Part shown: in pieces, positions 1 to 8,376 of the stretch
How positions within the stretch are numbered: the stretch's first letter is position 1
How the letters are laid out: each line of letters opens with the position of its first letter
NCBI GenBank assembly: GCA_028873965.1
Contig: JAPPMU010000015.1
Span: 1 to 38,936, forward strand
Direction of reading: 5' to 3'
Length of the DNA: 38,936 nt
DNA from: Chloroflexota bacterium
GTDB lineage: Bacteria; Chloroflexota; Dehalococcoidia; Lucifugimonadales; UBA3495
Position numbers and translations under genes: made by a program
Notes under the pieces: generated by a model
The model's input: only the letters and a program-made list of their open reading frames with translations
Databases searched by the model: none
Told to the model about the DNA's origin: nothing

Positions 1-184
1 GGCTGTTCAATCATCTGCTTCCGGCGCTTGAACCCTTTCTGTTAGGGGTTCTAAGGTGCCAACTGGCGGTTCAAATTGCCCCGCCCAACGACACGGGAGT
101 GTACCACGGAGCCCATCCGCACGGCCCGCACACTCGTAGGTACAGTCAGCCTCCGAGCTCAGACAAAGGACAAACATACAAACC

Positions 185-1591
185 ATGCCAAAGACAACAT
201 CCACAACAGTCAATGACATTCATTCCCAATTGAACCAAACCGAAGTCGCCCAGGTCATTGCGCCAAATTCGACCGTGGAAGCTCAACAGGCAGTAAACAA
301 GGTACGAGACGCCGGCCAAAGCCTGAGCATCGCCGCCGGACGCCACGCTATGGGCGGACAGCAATTTCTGTCCGGCGGAACCTTGCTGGACACGCGAAAC
401 CTGAACCGCATCGTCGGCCTGGACGCCGAACGGGGCATCGTCACCGTCGAGGCCGGTATCATGTGGTCGGACCTGATATGCGGTCTGCGCACAATGCAAG
501 CGGGCGCTGACCGACGGTGGAGCGTCGTGCAGAAGCAGACCGGCGCCGACCGGCTCAGCGTCGGCGGAGCCCTGGCGGCCAACGGGCACGGGCGCGGGCT
601 AACCTATCGGCCCATCGTCCAGGATGTCGACTCCTGCGAAATGATTGACGCCGACGGCAACCTGACCCGCTGCGACCGCGAACAGAATTCCGATCTGTTC
701 CGCCTGGCCATCGGCGGATACGGATTGTTCGGCGTGATTACAACCGTCGACTTGCGCCTTATGCCGGCCCACCACGTCCACCGGGTCGTGGAAGTTACTA
801 CCATCGACAAGCTTGTGGAGCTTTTCAAGCAGCGGATCGCAGACGGTTTCACCTACGGCGATTTCCAGTACCGCACCGATGAGAATTCGCCCGGGTTCCT
901 CCGGGACGGCGTTCTGTCCTGCTATCGACCGGTGAGTGACGGCGACGCCCGAAACGCCGCGCCGCCACAGTATTTGCTCAACGAGTCGGCCTGGCGTCAA
1001 CTGCTGTATTGGTCCCACGCCGACAAGGACCGCGCCTTCGAGGAATACGCCGGGTTCTACCGGAGTACCCACGGCCAGATTTACGACAGCGATACCTTCC
1101 AGTTGAGCCAGTACATCGATCACTACCACCAGGAACTCGACGAGCGGCTGGGCTGCCCGGTTCCAGGTTCGGAAACCATCACCGAGTTGTACGTGCCGTT
1201 GCCCGAATTACCCGGCTTCATGGCTGCGGCCGGCGCCGAACTGCGACGGCAGAAAGCCAACGTGATCTATGGCACCATACGCCTCATCGAGCGTGACGAC
1301 GAAACAATGCTCAACTGGGCCCGGCAGCCGTACGCCTGCATCGTCGTCAATCTGCACATGGACCAAGACCCGGAGGGTATCCAGCGCGTCGCCCACGCCC
1401 TGCGGACGCTGATCGACCTGGCCATCGAGCGCGACGGCAGCTATTTTCTTACCTACAACAGGTTCGCCACACCCGACCAGCTGGCAACGTGCTACCCGCA
1501 GTTTTCGGAGTTTGTGTCCTGCAAGAAGCAGTACGATCCGCACAACGTGTTTTCGAGCGACTGGTTCCGCGCGTATGCGGACAATTCCTGA
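185..1591 (+). CDS. FAD-binding oxidoreductase (PCMH/GlcD-type flavoprotein)
   Basis: A 468-residue protein with an N-terminal FAD-binding PCMH fold. The motifs AAGRHAMGG (about residues 51-59) and SVGGALAANGHGRG (about 125-138) match the nucleotide-binding loops of the FAD-linked oxidase family (GlcD, alditol oxidase, GULO relatives). His54 lies where many members attach FAD covalently, but I cannot show that here. The C-terminus ends in the family-typical stretch KKQYDPHNVFSSDWFR. Such enzymes oxidise hydroxy acids, sugar lactones or alditols; the substrate is not readable from sequence. No signal peptide is seen, so it is probably cytosolic. The ATG at 185 follows an AAAGGA at 165-170. The molybdoprotein gene begins 119 bases downstream on the same strand. 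Confidence 0.85.
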   Translation: MPKTTSTTVNDIHSQLNQTEVAQVIAPNSTVEAQQAVNKVRDAGQSLSIAAGRHAMGGQQFLSGGTLLDTRNLNRIVGLDAERGIVTVEAGIMWSDLICGLRTMQAGADRRWSVVQKQTGADRLSVGGALAANGHGRGLTYRPIVQDVDSCEMIDADGNLTRCDREQNSDLFRLAIGGYGLFGVITTVDLRLMPAHHVHRVVEVTTIDKLVELFKQRIADGFTYGDFQYRTDENSPGFLRDGVLSCYRPVSDGDARNAAPPQYLLNESAWRQLLYWSHADKDRAFEEYAGFYRSTHGQIYDSDTFQLSQYIDHYHQELDERLGCPVPGSETITELYVPLPELPGFMAAAGAELRRQKANVIYGTIRLIERDDETMLNWARQPYACIVVNLHMDQDPEGIQRVAHALRTLIDLAIERDGSYFLTYNRFATPDQLATCYPQFSEFVSCKKQYDPHNVFSSDWFRAYADNS

Positions 1592-1710
1592 TGCATCCCA
1601 CCACCCGATACGACGTCTCGACGGTCGGCGCACTGTCCATACTGTGGATCGTGATCCTCTGGGATTGGTCCAAACTCCGCCGGTCTCGAACCATGCCGGC
1701 ATGAGACCCG

Positions 1711-2742
1711 ATGCGTTACCCCTGGGCCAACATCGCTCTGATCATCCTGGTCATTGCCGAGCTGCTGACCGGATATCTGGGCCTCACTCACTCGAACCCG
1801 GAGTGGATCGGCGCAATGCACTTGCACCGTATCTTCGGGTTCGCCATCCTCGCCCTCTTCGCGTGGAAATCGCGCAACGTCCTGGGCTCGCTGCGTACCC
1901 GCAGCAACTGGCGTCGCTCCCTGAACTCAATGATCTGGTCCATCGTGCTCTTGCTGGGCCTGCTGATCGTACTGGGCCTGGGGTTGGCGTGGAGTCATCT
2001 CGGCCCCTACGACTGGATGGGATTTTCCGGCACGACCATCCACATGAACCTGGCCTGGATGTTGATCCCCCTGCTGCTGTGGCACTCCTTCCGGCATCGC
2101 ATCAGCCTGCGGACCCGCTACTTGGTTGACCGTCGCCACGTTCTCCGGGTGATCGGACTGGCCATGGCCGGGTTCCTGGCCTGGCGGACCGCGGAGTTAA
2201 CGGGGATTTTGGCGGCCGGCCCCGGCGCTGAACGTCGGTTCACCGGCTCATACCCGGAAAACGGCACCGACTTCCCGGTGACCATGTGGCTGAACGACAA
2301 AATTCCCACCGTCGATGCCTCAACGTGGCGGCTGAGCATCGATGGCCACGTGGAGTCGCCTTACTGGATGGGGATTGACGAGCTACAAACGTGGGGCGAT
2401 AGCCTCACCGCGACCTTGGACTGCACCGGCGGATGGCACACTACGCGGGAGTGGCACGGTGTGCCCGTATCACAACTGCTGGCTCGAGCCAAACCCAAAC
2501 CCGGAGCCGGCAGTATCACGATCCGCTCGCGCACCGGTTACTTTCGCCGGTATTCCCTGGCGGAAGCCGAACGCGCGCTGCTGGCGAGCCGGGTCGACGG
2601 TGAGCCGCTGTCCGCCGGGCACGGCTTCCCGGCGCGAATGGTCGAGCCACACAAGCGCGGCTACGATTGGGTCAAGTGGGTCGATTCCATCACCGTCAAC
2701 CAAACGGGCAAACTCTGGCAGCCTCCACTGCCGCTGACTTGA
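1711..2742 (+). CDS. Membrane-anchored molybdopterin-dependent oxidoreductase (sulfite oxidase fold)
   Basis: A 343-residue protein in two parts. Residues about 5-170 carry four to five hydrophobic helices with histidines in MHLHRIFGF, IHMNLAWM and WHSFRHRI, which resembles a small cytochrome b561-like membrane module that could bind heme. Residues about 185-343 form a sulfite-oxidase/YedY-type molybdopterin domain (Oxidored_molyb). Its LDCTGGWHTTREWHGVPV segment contains the cysteine that coordinates molybdenum in this family, and the end has the typical GYDWVKWV. The likely role is a membrane oxidoreductase whose own N-terminal module moves electrons to or from the quinone pool. The fusion replaces the separate YedY/YedZ-type pair. 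Substrate is unknown. The start ATG has only a weak GAG upstream. Confidence 0.8.
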   Translation: MRYPWANIALIILVIAELLTGYLGLTHSNPEWIGAMHLHRIFGFAILALFAWKSRNVLGSLRTRSNWRRSLNSMIWSIVLLLGLLIVLGLGLAWSHLGPYDWMGFSGTTIHMNLAWMLIPLLLWHSFRHRISLRTRYLVDRRHVLRVIGLAMAGFLAWRTAELTGILAAGPGAERRFTGSYPENGTDFPVTMWLNDKIPTVDASTWRLSIDGHVESPYWMGIDELQTWGDSLTATLDCTGGWHTTREWHGVPVSQLLARAKPKPGAGSITIRSRTGYFRRYSLAEAERALLASRVDGEPLSAGHGFPARMVEPHKRGYDWVKWVDSITVNQTGKLWQPPLPLT

Positions 2743-2756
2743 CCCGGACGCCGAGT

Positions 2757-3242
2757 TCAGCTAGCGGGTTCGGTCGGGGGAGATTCCCTGGTGTCTCCGT
2801 TTTCGAGGCGTTGGATGCGTTCCTGCAGGTCTCGAATGACGGGTTCCAGTTCGGCGCGCATTTCGGCGCGGCCCTCTTCGCGTCCGTCTTCCCTGGCGAT
2901 GGCGATGCGTCTTTTTGCCAGAAACATGAAACTTCCCTCAATCACGGCGGTCAGCGAAATCGCCAGCGCTACGGCGTCATCGGCGAACGAACCGGCGTTA
3001 TCGTAGGCTTGCCACCAGGCAAACCACAGCGCTTCTCCGTCGACTACAACGCCATCCCACACGGCCGCGGCCAGCCTTGACAGCATAAGTATAGCGAAAA
3101 TGAGCAGGATTTCCGCAAGCCAGGCTCGAATCGCGGTTACCGGCGCAGGGAATCGATTACATAGTCTAATATGGCGTCCAATGTAGATGTGCTCTCTCCG
3201 CCTGCGTCGCTGCGCGTCACGCAGCGGCCAGGAATCTACCAA
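2757..3242 (-). CDS. Small membrane protein with C-terminal coiled coil, unknown function
   Basis: A 161-residue protein that I do not recognise. Two hydrophobic segments (about residues 40-62 and 85-107) are followed by a charged helix rich in Arg and Glu (REEGRAEMRAELEPVIRDL, about 120-146) that looks like a short cytoplasmic coiled coil. The first about 30 residues are Arg-rich. The start is uncertain: the TTG at 3240-3242 has no convincing ribosome binding site, and translation could begin further in. The gene converges on the molybdoprotein gene, with 14 bases between the stops, and is divergent from the molybdenum hydroxylase at 3317. A similar TM-plus-coiled-coil layout occurs in the protein at 5652. 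Confidence 0.55.
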   Translation of the reverse strand: MVDSWPLRDAQRRRRREHIYIGRHIRLCNRFPAPVTAIRAWLAEILLIFAILMLSRLAAAVWDGVVVDGEALWFAWWQAYDNAGSFADDAVALAISLTAVIEGSFMFLAKRRIAIAREDGREEGRAEMRAELEPVIRDLQERIQRLENGDTRESPPTEPAS

Positions 3243-3252
3243 AACTCTAGGG

Positions 3253-3282
3253 TTGGGGCCATCGCGTGGCCTGTGCTAAAAT
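3253..3282 (+). promoter_or_regulatory. Candidate sigma-70 promoter before the first molybdenum hydroxylase gene
   Basis: TTGGGG at 3253-3258, an 18-base spacer, then TAAAAT at 3277-3282, leaving about 35 bases to the ATG at 3317. The -10 is good and the -35 is weak. An upstream ATG at 3266 in the same frame would lie inside this promoter, which favours the ATG at 3317 as the true start. Confidence 0.4.
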
Positions 3283-3316
3283 CGGCCAGCAATTACTACC
3301 AGCAGCGAGGCGACTT

Positions 3317-5581
3317 ATGACCAACATCGTGCTCTCAAACACCAATTATAATGTCGTCGGCACGCGGCCGGTTCGCCACGACGGCGCCGACAAGGTGACG
3401 GGGCGGGCCAAATACGGCGCGGACTTCGAAATGAGCGGTATGCTCTTCGGTAAAGTCCTGCGCAGCCCCCACGCCCACGCCCGGATCAAGTCCATCAACA
3501 CCTCGGCAGCCGAAGCTCTGCCCGGTGTGCGCGGTGTGGTGACCGGCGCCGACCTGCCCATCGCCGGCAAGGACAATCCGCCGATGTCGGCGCGCGCGGC
3601 CAGCAACAACATCCTGGCGGCCGACAAGGCCCTGTTCCGTGGTCATCCCATTGCCGCCGTTGCGGCCGATTCCGCCCACGTCGCCGAGGAGGCGGCCGGC
3701 CTGATCAAGGTTGACTACGAAATCCTGAAGGCGAGCACCAACGTGCTGGACGCCATGAAGGACGACGCCGATCTGCTCCACGAAGACATGACCACCACCG
3801 AGTTCGGCGAGGAAACCGACAAGCACAGCAACGTCTCCAACCGGTTCGTTTACGAGCAGGGCGACGTGGAGGCAGCTTTGGCGGGAGCCGACTTCGTCAT
3901 CGAGCGCGAGTTCAACACCCGCACGGTGCACCAGGGCTACATCGAGCCGCAGAACGCCTCCGCATTCTGGAACGCCGACGGGTACCTGACGGTATGGACC
4001 AGCACTCAGGGTGCGTTCGTTGCCCGCGACGCTCTGGCGGGCGTGCTGGATTTGCCCGTGTCCCGCATCAAGGTCGTGCCCATGGAGATCGGCGGCGGGT
4101 TCGGCGGGAAGATTCCGCTGTACCTGGAGCCCGTGGCCGCGTTGCTCTCGAAGAAGACCGGCCACCCGGTCAAGATGCAGATGAGCCGTACCGAGACCTT
4201 TGAGGCCACCGGTCCCACCGCCGGCGCGCATGTCAAGATCAAGATGGGCGCCAACAGCGACGGCACGCTGGTGGCCGCCGATGCGGTCCTGATCTACGAG
4301 GCCGGCGCGTTCCCCGGATCCTCTCCCGTGACCGCCGGCGCCCAGTGCGTGTTCGCTCCCTACGCCTTGGAAAACCAGCGCGTTGAGGGCTACGACGTGG
4401 TGACCAACAAGCCGCGTTCCTTCGCCTACCGCGCTCCCGGCGCGCCCATCTCCGCATTCGGCGGCGAGCAGGTGGTGGACGAGCTGGCCGCCAGGTGCGG
4501 CATGGACCCGCTGGAGTTCCGCCTGAAGAACGCCAGCAAGGAGGGCAACCGCCGCGTCGACGGGCCTCAGTTCCGGGTTATCGGGAACGTGGAAACCCTC
4601 GAAGCGGCCAAGGACACCGACCACTACAAGTCCGAGATTTCCGGGCCGAACCGCGGTCGCGGCGTCGCCAGCGGATACTGGATGAACATCGGTTTGGCCT
4701 CCAGCGCCAGCATCAGCGTCAACGCCGACGGAACCATCGGCCTGGTGGAAGGATCCACCGACATCGGCGGCTCCCGCGCGTCCATCGCCATGCAGGCGGC
4801 CGAGGTCCTGGGCATCCCCGCTGAAGACGTGCGGCCCAGCGTCGGTGACACCGACGCCGTGGGCTACACCTTCCTCACCGGAGGCAGCCGCACCACCTTT
4901 GCCACCGGCTGGGCCGCCTACGAGTGCGCTGAGGAAATCAAGCGCAAGATGATCGACCGCGCCGGCCAGATCTGGGAAAAGGATCCTTCGGAGATCGACC
5001 TGGCGGACGGCATCTTCAAGCACAACTCCGACGAGGACCTGCAGATGTCCTTCAAGGAGCTGTCCTCCCAGCTGGCGCGCACCGGTGGCCCGATTTCCGC
5101 CCAGGTCAGCGTCAGTCCCGGCGGTGAGGGCGGAGCCTTCGGCACCCACCTAGTGGACGTCGAAGTCGACCCCGACACGGGCAAAGTGGACGTGCTGCGC
5201 TATACCGTGGTGCAGGACGCCGGCAAGGCCATCCACCCCAGCTACGTGGAAGGTCAGATGCAGGGCGGCGCCGTGCAGGGCATCGGCTGGGCGCTCAACG
5301 AAGAGTACTTCATGAACGACTCTGGCGACATGGTGAACTCCAGCTTCCTGGACTACCGGATGCCCACCAGCCTCGACCTGCCCATGATCGACACGGTCAT
5401 CGTGGAAAAGGCAAACCCGGGCCATCCCTATGGGGTGCGCGGTGTGGGCGAGGTTCCCATCGTCCCGCCCATGGCCGCCATCGCCAACGCCATCCACGAC
5501 GCCATCGGCGTTCGCATGGACAACCTTCCCATGTCCCCCGGCGCCATCCTCGAACAGCTCTGGGACAAGAACGGCGGCTGA
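3317..5581 (+). CDS. Xanthine dehydrogenase family molybdopterin-binding subunit
   Basis: A 754-residue large subunit of a molybdenum hydroxylase (XdhB/CoxL superfamily). It begins with the family signature VGTRPVRHDGADKVTGRAKYGAD. The GGGFGGK loop and the MQGGAVQGIGWALNEE segment are molybdopterin cofactor-binding motifs. Glu712 in GVRGVGEVPIVPP is the active-site glutamate conserved in xanthine and aldehyde oxidases. The loop reads AYRAPG, not the AYxCSFR of form I CO dehydrogenase, so it is not a CO dehydrogenase. The enzyme hydroxylates an aldehyde or N-heterocycle, but usually needs FAD and 2Fe-2S partner subunits; none is encoded nearby. I chose the ATG at 3317 because the upstream ATG at 3266 overlaps a likely promoter and adds residues not typical of the family. 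A paralogue lies at 20516-22807. Confidence 0.9.
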   Translation: MTNIVLSNTNYNVVGTRPVRHDGADKVTGRAKYGADFEMSGMLFGKVLRSPHAHARIKSINTSAAEALPGVRGVVTGADLPIAGKDNPPMSARAASNNILAADKALFRGHPIAAVAADSAHVAEEAAGLIKVDYEILKASTNVLDAMKDDADLLHEDMTTTEFGEETDKHSNVSNRFVYEQGDVEAALAGADFVIEREFNTRTVHQGYIEPQNASAFWNADGYLTVWTSTQGAFVARDALAGVLDLPVSRIKVVPMEIGGGFGGKIPLYLEPVAALLSKKTGHPVKMQMSRTETFEATGPTAGAHVKIKMGANSDGTLVAADAVLIYEAGAFPGSSPVTAGAQCVFAPYALENQRVEGYDVVTNKPRSFAYRAPGAPISAFGGEQVVDELAARCGMDPLEFRLKNASKEGNRRVDGPQFRVIGNVETLEAAKDTDHYKSEISGPNRGRGVASGYWMNIGLASSASISVNADGTIGLVEGSTDIGGSRASIAMQAAEVLGIPAEDVRPSVGDTDAVGYTFLTGGSRTTFATGWAAYECAEEIKRKMIDRAGQIWEKDPSEIDLADGIFKHNSDEDLQMSFKELSSQLARTGGPISAQVSVSPGGEGGAFGTHLVDVEVDPDTGKVDVLRYTVVQDAGKAIHPSYVEGQMQGGAVQGIGWALNEEYFMNDSGDMVNSSFLDYRMPTSLDLPMIDTVIVEKANPGHPYGVRGVGEVPIVPPMAAIANAIHDAIGVRMDNLPMSPGAILEQLWDKNGG

Positions 5582-5606
5582 TCCGTTGTAAAGGGCAGTT
5601 CTTCGT

Positions 5607-5640
5607 CCGGCGGCGGTTGCCAATCGCCGCCGGTTGGCTT
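5607..5640 (+). terminator. Probable terminator after the molybdenum hydroxylase gene
   Basis: A perfect 9-bp stem CCGGCGGCG (5607-5615) / CGCCGCCGG (5625-5633) with a 9-base loop, 26 bases after the stop codon. The following TTGGCTT is only moderately T-rich, so termination may be partial. Confidence 0.5.
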
Positions 5641-5651
5641 AAGGTAATGGC

Positions 5652-6005
5652 ATGACGACGCAAGCTGCCGCCCCCGACCTCGAACAGCGCCTCGCGAGCA
5701 TCGAAGCGCGCTTGGCAGTGCTGGAGGCTACCATGACGCTGTTCATTGAGGAGCAGCGGGAGTACCGGCGCGAGAACAACACCAGGCTGGAACGCATGGA
5801 TGAGCGCATCAGCCAGGTCAATGACAACCTGTCCGGCAGACTTGATGCCTTGTCCGGGCGTTTCGACAGCCTTTCCAGCCGCGTTGACAGCCTTTCCAGC
5901 CGCGTTGACAGTCTGGCCACCCACGTCAATCGTTCACTCTATGCAGTGCTGGGCGGGATGTCGGCCATCGTAGTCGCCGGCGTGATCGCAATCGTATTTG
6001 GATAG
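5652..6005 (+). CDS. Coiled-coil protein with a C-terminal membrane anchor
   Basis: A 117-residue protein. Residues about 8-90 form one long heptad-patterned helix (LEQRLASIEARLAVLEATM and following), and residues about 96-116 are a hydrophobic anchor (LYAVLGGMSAIVVAGVIAIVFG). The layout resembles XhlA-like and other tail-anchored coiled-coil proteins of unknown role. The heptads are partly built from a 21-base DNA repeat (see 5865-5906), so length may vary between strains. The ATG at 5652 has AAGG upstream. The gene lies between the molybdenum hydroxylase and the carboxymuconolactone decarboxylase-like gene, 39 bases from the latter. I cannot assign a function. Confidence 0.7.
   Translation: MTTQAAAPDLEQRLASIEARLAVLEATMTLFIEEQREYRRENNTRLERMDERISQVNDNLSGRLDALSGRFDSLSSRVDSLSSRVDSLATHVNRSLYAVLGGMSAIVVAGVIAIVFG
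5865..5906 (+). repeat. 21-base tandem repeat encoding coiled-coil heptads
   Basis: Two identical copies of a 21-base unit (5865-5885 and 5886-5906) encode the heptad DSLSSRV twice in a row. A degenerate third copy follows (GACAGTCTGGCC). Unit length equals exactly one heptad, so gain or loss keeps both frame and coiled-coil register. Confidence 0.9.
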
Positions 6006-6044
6006 TCGCAACCACCCGACACCAACAGTGACAGGAGCCTCTCA

Positions 6045-6593
6045 ATGGCACGAGTACCCTTCGCCACCAGGGAAAGCATGGACGCTGCCGGTCAGGCGGT
6101 TTGGGATGAGATTGAAACCTCCAGAGGCGGCGTGCAGCGCAACTACGCCGCAATCCTGAACAACCCCCAGGCGGCCAGCAATTTCGCCCATCTCGGCGGT
6201 TACGTCCGCTTCCAGACGCCGCTGGATCCCCGGGTAAAGGCCGTTGCCGTGCTGACGGCGGCCCGCGAAGCCTGCGGCCACTACGTCTGGACGGTCAACC
6301 AGCCGGCAGCCCGCAACGCCGGATTGAGCGACGCCGAGATTTCAGCCATCCATGAGTACCGCGCCCCCAACGGATTGTCCGGTGACGATGCCGCGATATC
6401 CGGCTTCGTGATCGAACTGCTGCGCCAGCACCGCGTCTCCGACGCCACCTTCGCCGCCGTTCAGGGCATCATCGGCGACGCCGGCATCGTTGACCTGCTG
6501 GTGGTCGTTTCCTACTACCACGGTCTCGCCCACACCTTGCAGGCCCTGGACGTGGAGCTGCCCGAGGGGACGGCGGACGCGCTGACTTACTGA
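6045..6593 (+). CDS. Carboxymuconolactone decarboxylase family protein
   Basis: A 182-residue all-helical protein of the CMD/AhpD-like family. The hallmark segment is LDPRVKAVAVLTAAREACGHYVWTVN, with a single Cys (CGHYVW) followed by the family's His and Trp, and later EISAIHEYRAP. Typical AhpD proteins have CxxC; here only one Cys is present, so a disulfide reductase role is unlikely. Members act as decarboxylases of lactone intermediates in aromatic breakdown, or are of unknown role. The start ATG follows AGGAGCCTCTCA. Its stop overlaps the stop of the convergent nuclease gene by a few bases. Confidence 0.85.
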   Translation: MARVPFATRESMDAAGQAVWDEIETSRGGVQRNYAAILNNPQAASNFAHLGGYVRFQTPLDPRVKAVAVLTAAREACGHYVWTVNQPAARNAGLSDAEISAIHEYRAPNGLSGDDAAISGFVIELLRQHRVSDATFAAVQGIIGDAGIVDLLVVVSYYHGLAHTLQALDVELPEGTADALTY

Positions 6594-7945
6594 CCCTTTG
6601 CCTCCGCTTCGTACTCGCGGAGGCAGTCCACGATGACCTTGTCCATCGCCAGGAATTCGTTCTTGGCGAAGTTTTGGACCCATGCTTCGATCTTGGTGCG
6701 GGTGGAGGGATCGTCCCACTTGCTCAGGTCGCCGTCATCCAAAATGTAATCTCCCTGATGGACAGTCATCCACCCTGTGGCCACCTGCCCTGCGGAATTA
6801 AAAATCTCAGGATGCTGATTGATGGTGTCAACAATCCTATCCCTGACAAGTTTGTTGGATTCAGTTTCAGGAGTGATTTCAACGCGAAACCAAGCGTTGC
6901 CTTCTTGTGGGCATTGAAACTCACAACCTACCAATGAGTACCTGGCATGGGACTCGCCAGGCTGCATACCTTGATATTGTGTGAAGCCCAACGGCTGAAA
7001 GTACACGAAGCTAGCATCATCAGCATACAGCTTCCAGTCTGTATATGTTGAGATGCCTTCCTTCAAGATTTGTTTCATCTCATTGCGATAATCCGGCTTG
7101 TACTGGATAATCAGTTCAATGGCTTCCCGGTGTTCCAGGTAGATTCTGCGGACCAGTTCGGCAATGTTCGTGTCGGCGTCCGGCACAATGTTCCTCCTCA
7201 GCGTGGTCGCGTATTGCCGCAAAAATGAGCGGACATCTTTTTTGACTGGACTGCTGTTGTCGTCAACTATTTGCAGCACGATACTGAGAACTGCTGCGTA
7301 AGTTGAGGGTTGCCAAAATTCGCGTTCTTCCTCTCGGTAAGGCAGTGCCCCTCTCGGGGTCAGAAAGACGTGATGCCTGGTGAAATCCGGGTACGAGCCC
7401 GCCAGCGCTTTCCGGTAGCGAGTCAACTGCTCGCTGTGTTCGCTGGAAAAGACCTTGTTCTCTATGGCGCAAAGAGTCTGCTCTGATTCGTTCAGAATCA
7501 GGATATCCAGATAGCCCCATACGCCATCAACTTCATTCGGCCACTCCCGGATTATGTTGGCGTGTGTCCAATCAGCATCTTGAACTCCTGACTACGCGCA
7601 GGTTTCTCTCAGGAAGTTCGTCAAAAAACTACCCCCAATCCCATGGCTCTCGCGCGGATCCAAAATCCAGGCTAGTAGGTTGGAGTGAAACTCTTCGTCA
7701 CTCCACAAATTGCTGCCTGAACCCAATCGCAAGCGCCCGATAAAGTCCAGCGCGTCGAACTCGGAACGCTGCTGTTCGGCCAGTTCCTCCAGCCTTTGCA
7801 AATCCGCGTCGGAAGCGAAACTCTCCAGCGTCTTGACTTGGTTGGCATTTTCTTCGGCAAGCAACTGTCCCAACTTCGCTAGTTCGGGAATCAGGTTCTC
7901 CAGGGCCGCCGTTCGGCCTGCATCTTCAGCATCGTTCGTTTGCAT
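6587..7945 (-). pseudogene. PD-(D/E)XK nuclease-family protein interrupted by one in-frame amber codon
   Basis: Reading the minus strand from ATG 7945 gives 117 codons, then TAG at 7592-7594, then a further 334 codons in the same frame to the stop at 6587. The first part contains SDEEFHSNLLAWILDPRESH, the N-terminal hallmark of the PDDEXK_4 family. After the TAG, the frame continues with IIREWPNEVDGVWGYLDIL and then AIENKV, giving catalytic residues Asp147, Glu162 and Lys164 (counting the TAG as 118). HSEQLTRYRKAL and YPDFTRHHVFLTPRG follow as expected. So nothing is lost except one codon. The gene may be a recent nonsense pseudogene, a recoded gene, or carry an assembly error. Its base composition is more AT-rich than its neighbours, suggesting acquisition. 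Family members are often linked to mobile or defence DNA. Confidence 0.75.
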
Positions 7946-8058
7946 GACGGTTGCCAACCTGCAAAAATAATGGCGGCAACGCCGCGATATGCGCCGTCGT
8001 GCGCCGATGCCGCAACTGTATCATATTCGTAACGGACCATGATGAGGGAACGACTGCC

Positions 8059-8376
8059 ATGGATGCCATCACCAGCGACACCACTGACCGGGTTGCCACC
8101 ATCATCGGCGACACCCTCAACGGCTGGTTCCAGCCCCACCTTCACTTTGATCCCATCGTCGTCCGGCAACGCTATGACGATTGGTACGACGAGGACTACC
8201 TCGAAGCGTGGATTGTGTGGGAAGGGGACCACGATTACATGGACTACTCTCGCATCAATGGCCTACCCATCGACATTGAGCCCGAGCTGGATGAGATGGG
8301 CGTCGAGCTGAGCGTCCATCAGCACTACATCGCCAAGTGGGAATGGGATCTCAACAAAGAGCGGATACTAAATTGA
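8059..8376 (+). CDS. Small acidic protein, possible partner of the HEPN protein
   Basis: A 105-residue acidic protein starting MDAITSDTTDRVATIIGDTLNGW, with a Tyr/Asp/Trp-rich centre (YDDWYDEDYLEAWIVWEGDH). I do not recognise the family. A GAGGGA at 8043-8048 stands about 10 bases before the ATG at 8059, so the longer frame from 7951 is not needed. The stop codon overlaps the TTG start of the HEPN-type gene at 8373 (TTGA), which implies translational coupling. Small acidic protein followed by HEPN is an arrangement typical of toxin-antitoxin pairs. The antitoxin role is an inference. Confidence 0.6.
   Translation: MDAITSDTTDRVATIIGDTLNGWFQPHLHFDPIVVRQRYDDWYDEDYLEAWIVWEGDHDYMDYSRINGLPIDIEPELDEMGVELSVHQHYIAKWEWDLNKERILN

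Noticed and set aside
1..90. tRNA-like arms (GAACCC/GGGTTC at 30-51 and TTCAAAT near 70)
   Set aside because: The T-stem does not pair, no acceptor stem is found, and the base after the anticodon-like triplet is wrong for a tRNA.
3335..5149. 604-codon minus-strand ORF opposite the molybdenum hydroxylase gene
   Set aside because: It is a shadow of the GC-rich real gene on the other strand: His/Gly/Val-rich with no domain, and the plus-strand frame has clear family motifs.
3317..5581. Form I carbon monoxide dehydrogenase (CoxL)
   Set aside because: The diagnostic AYxCSFR loop is absent; it reads AYRAPG, as in xanthine/aldehyde-type members. The same holds for the second copy.
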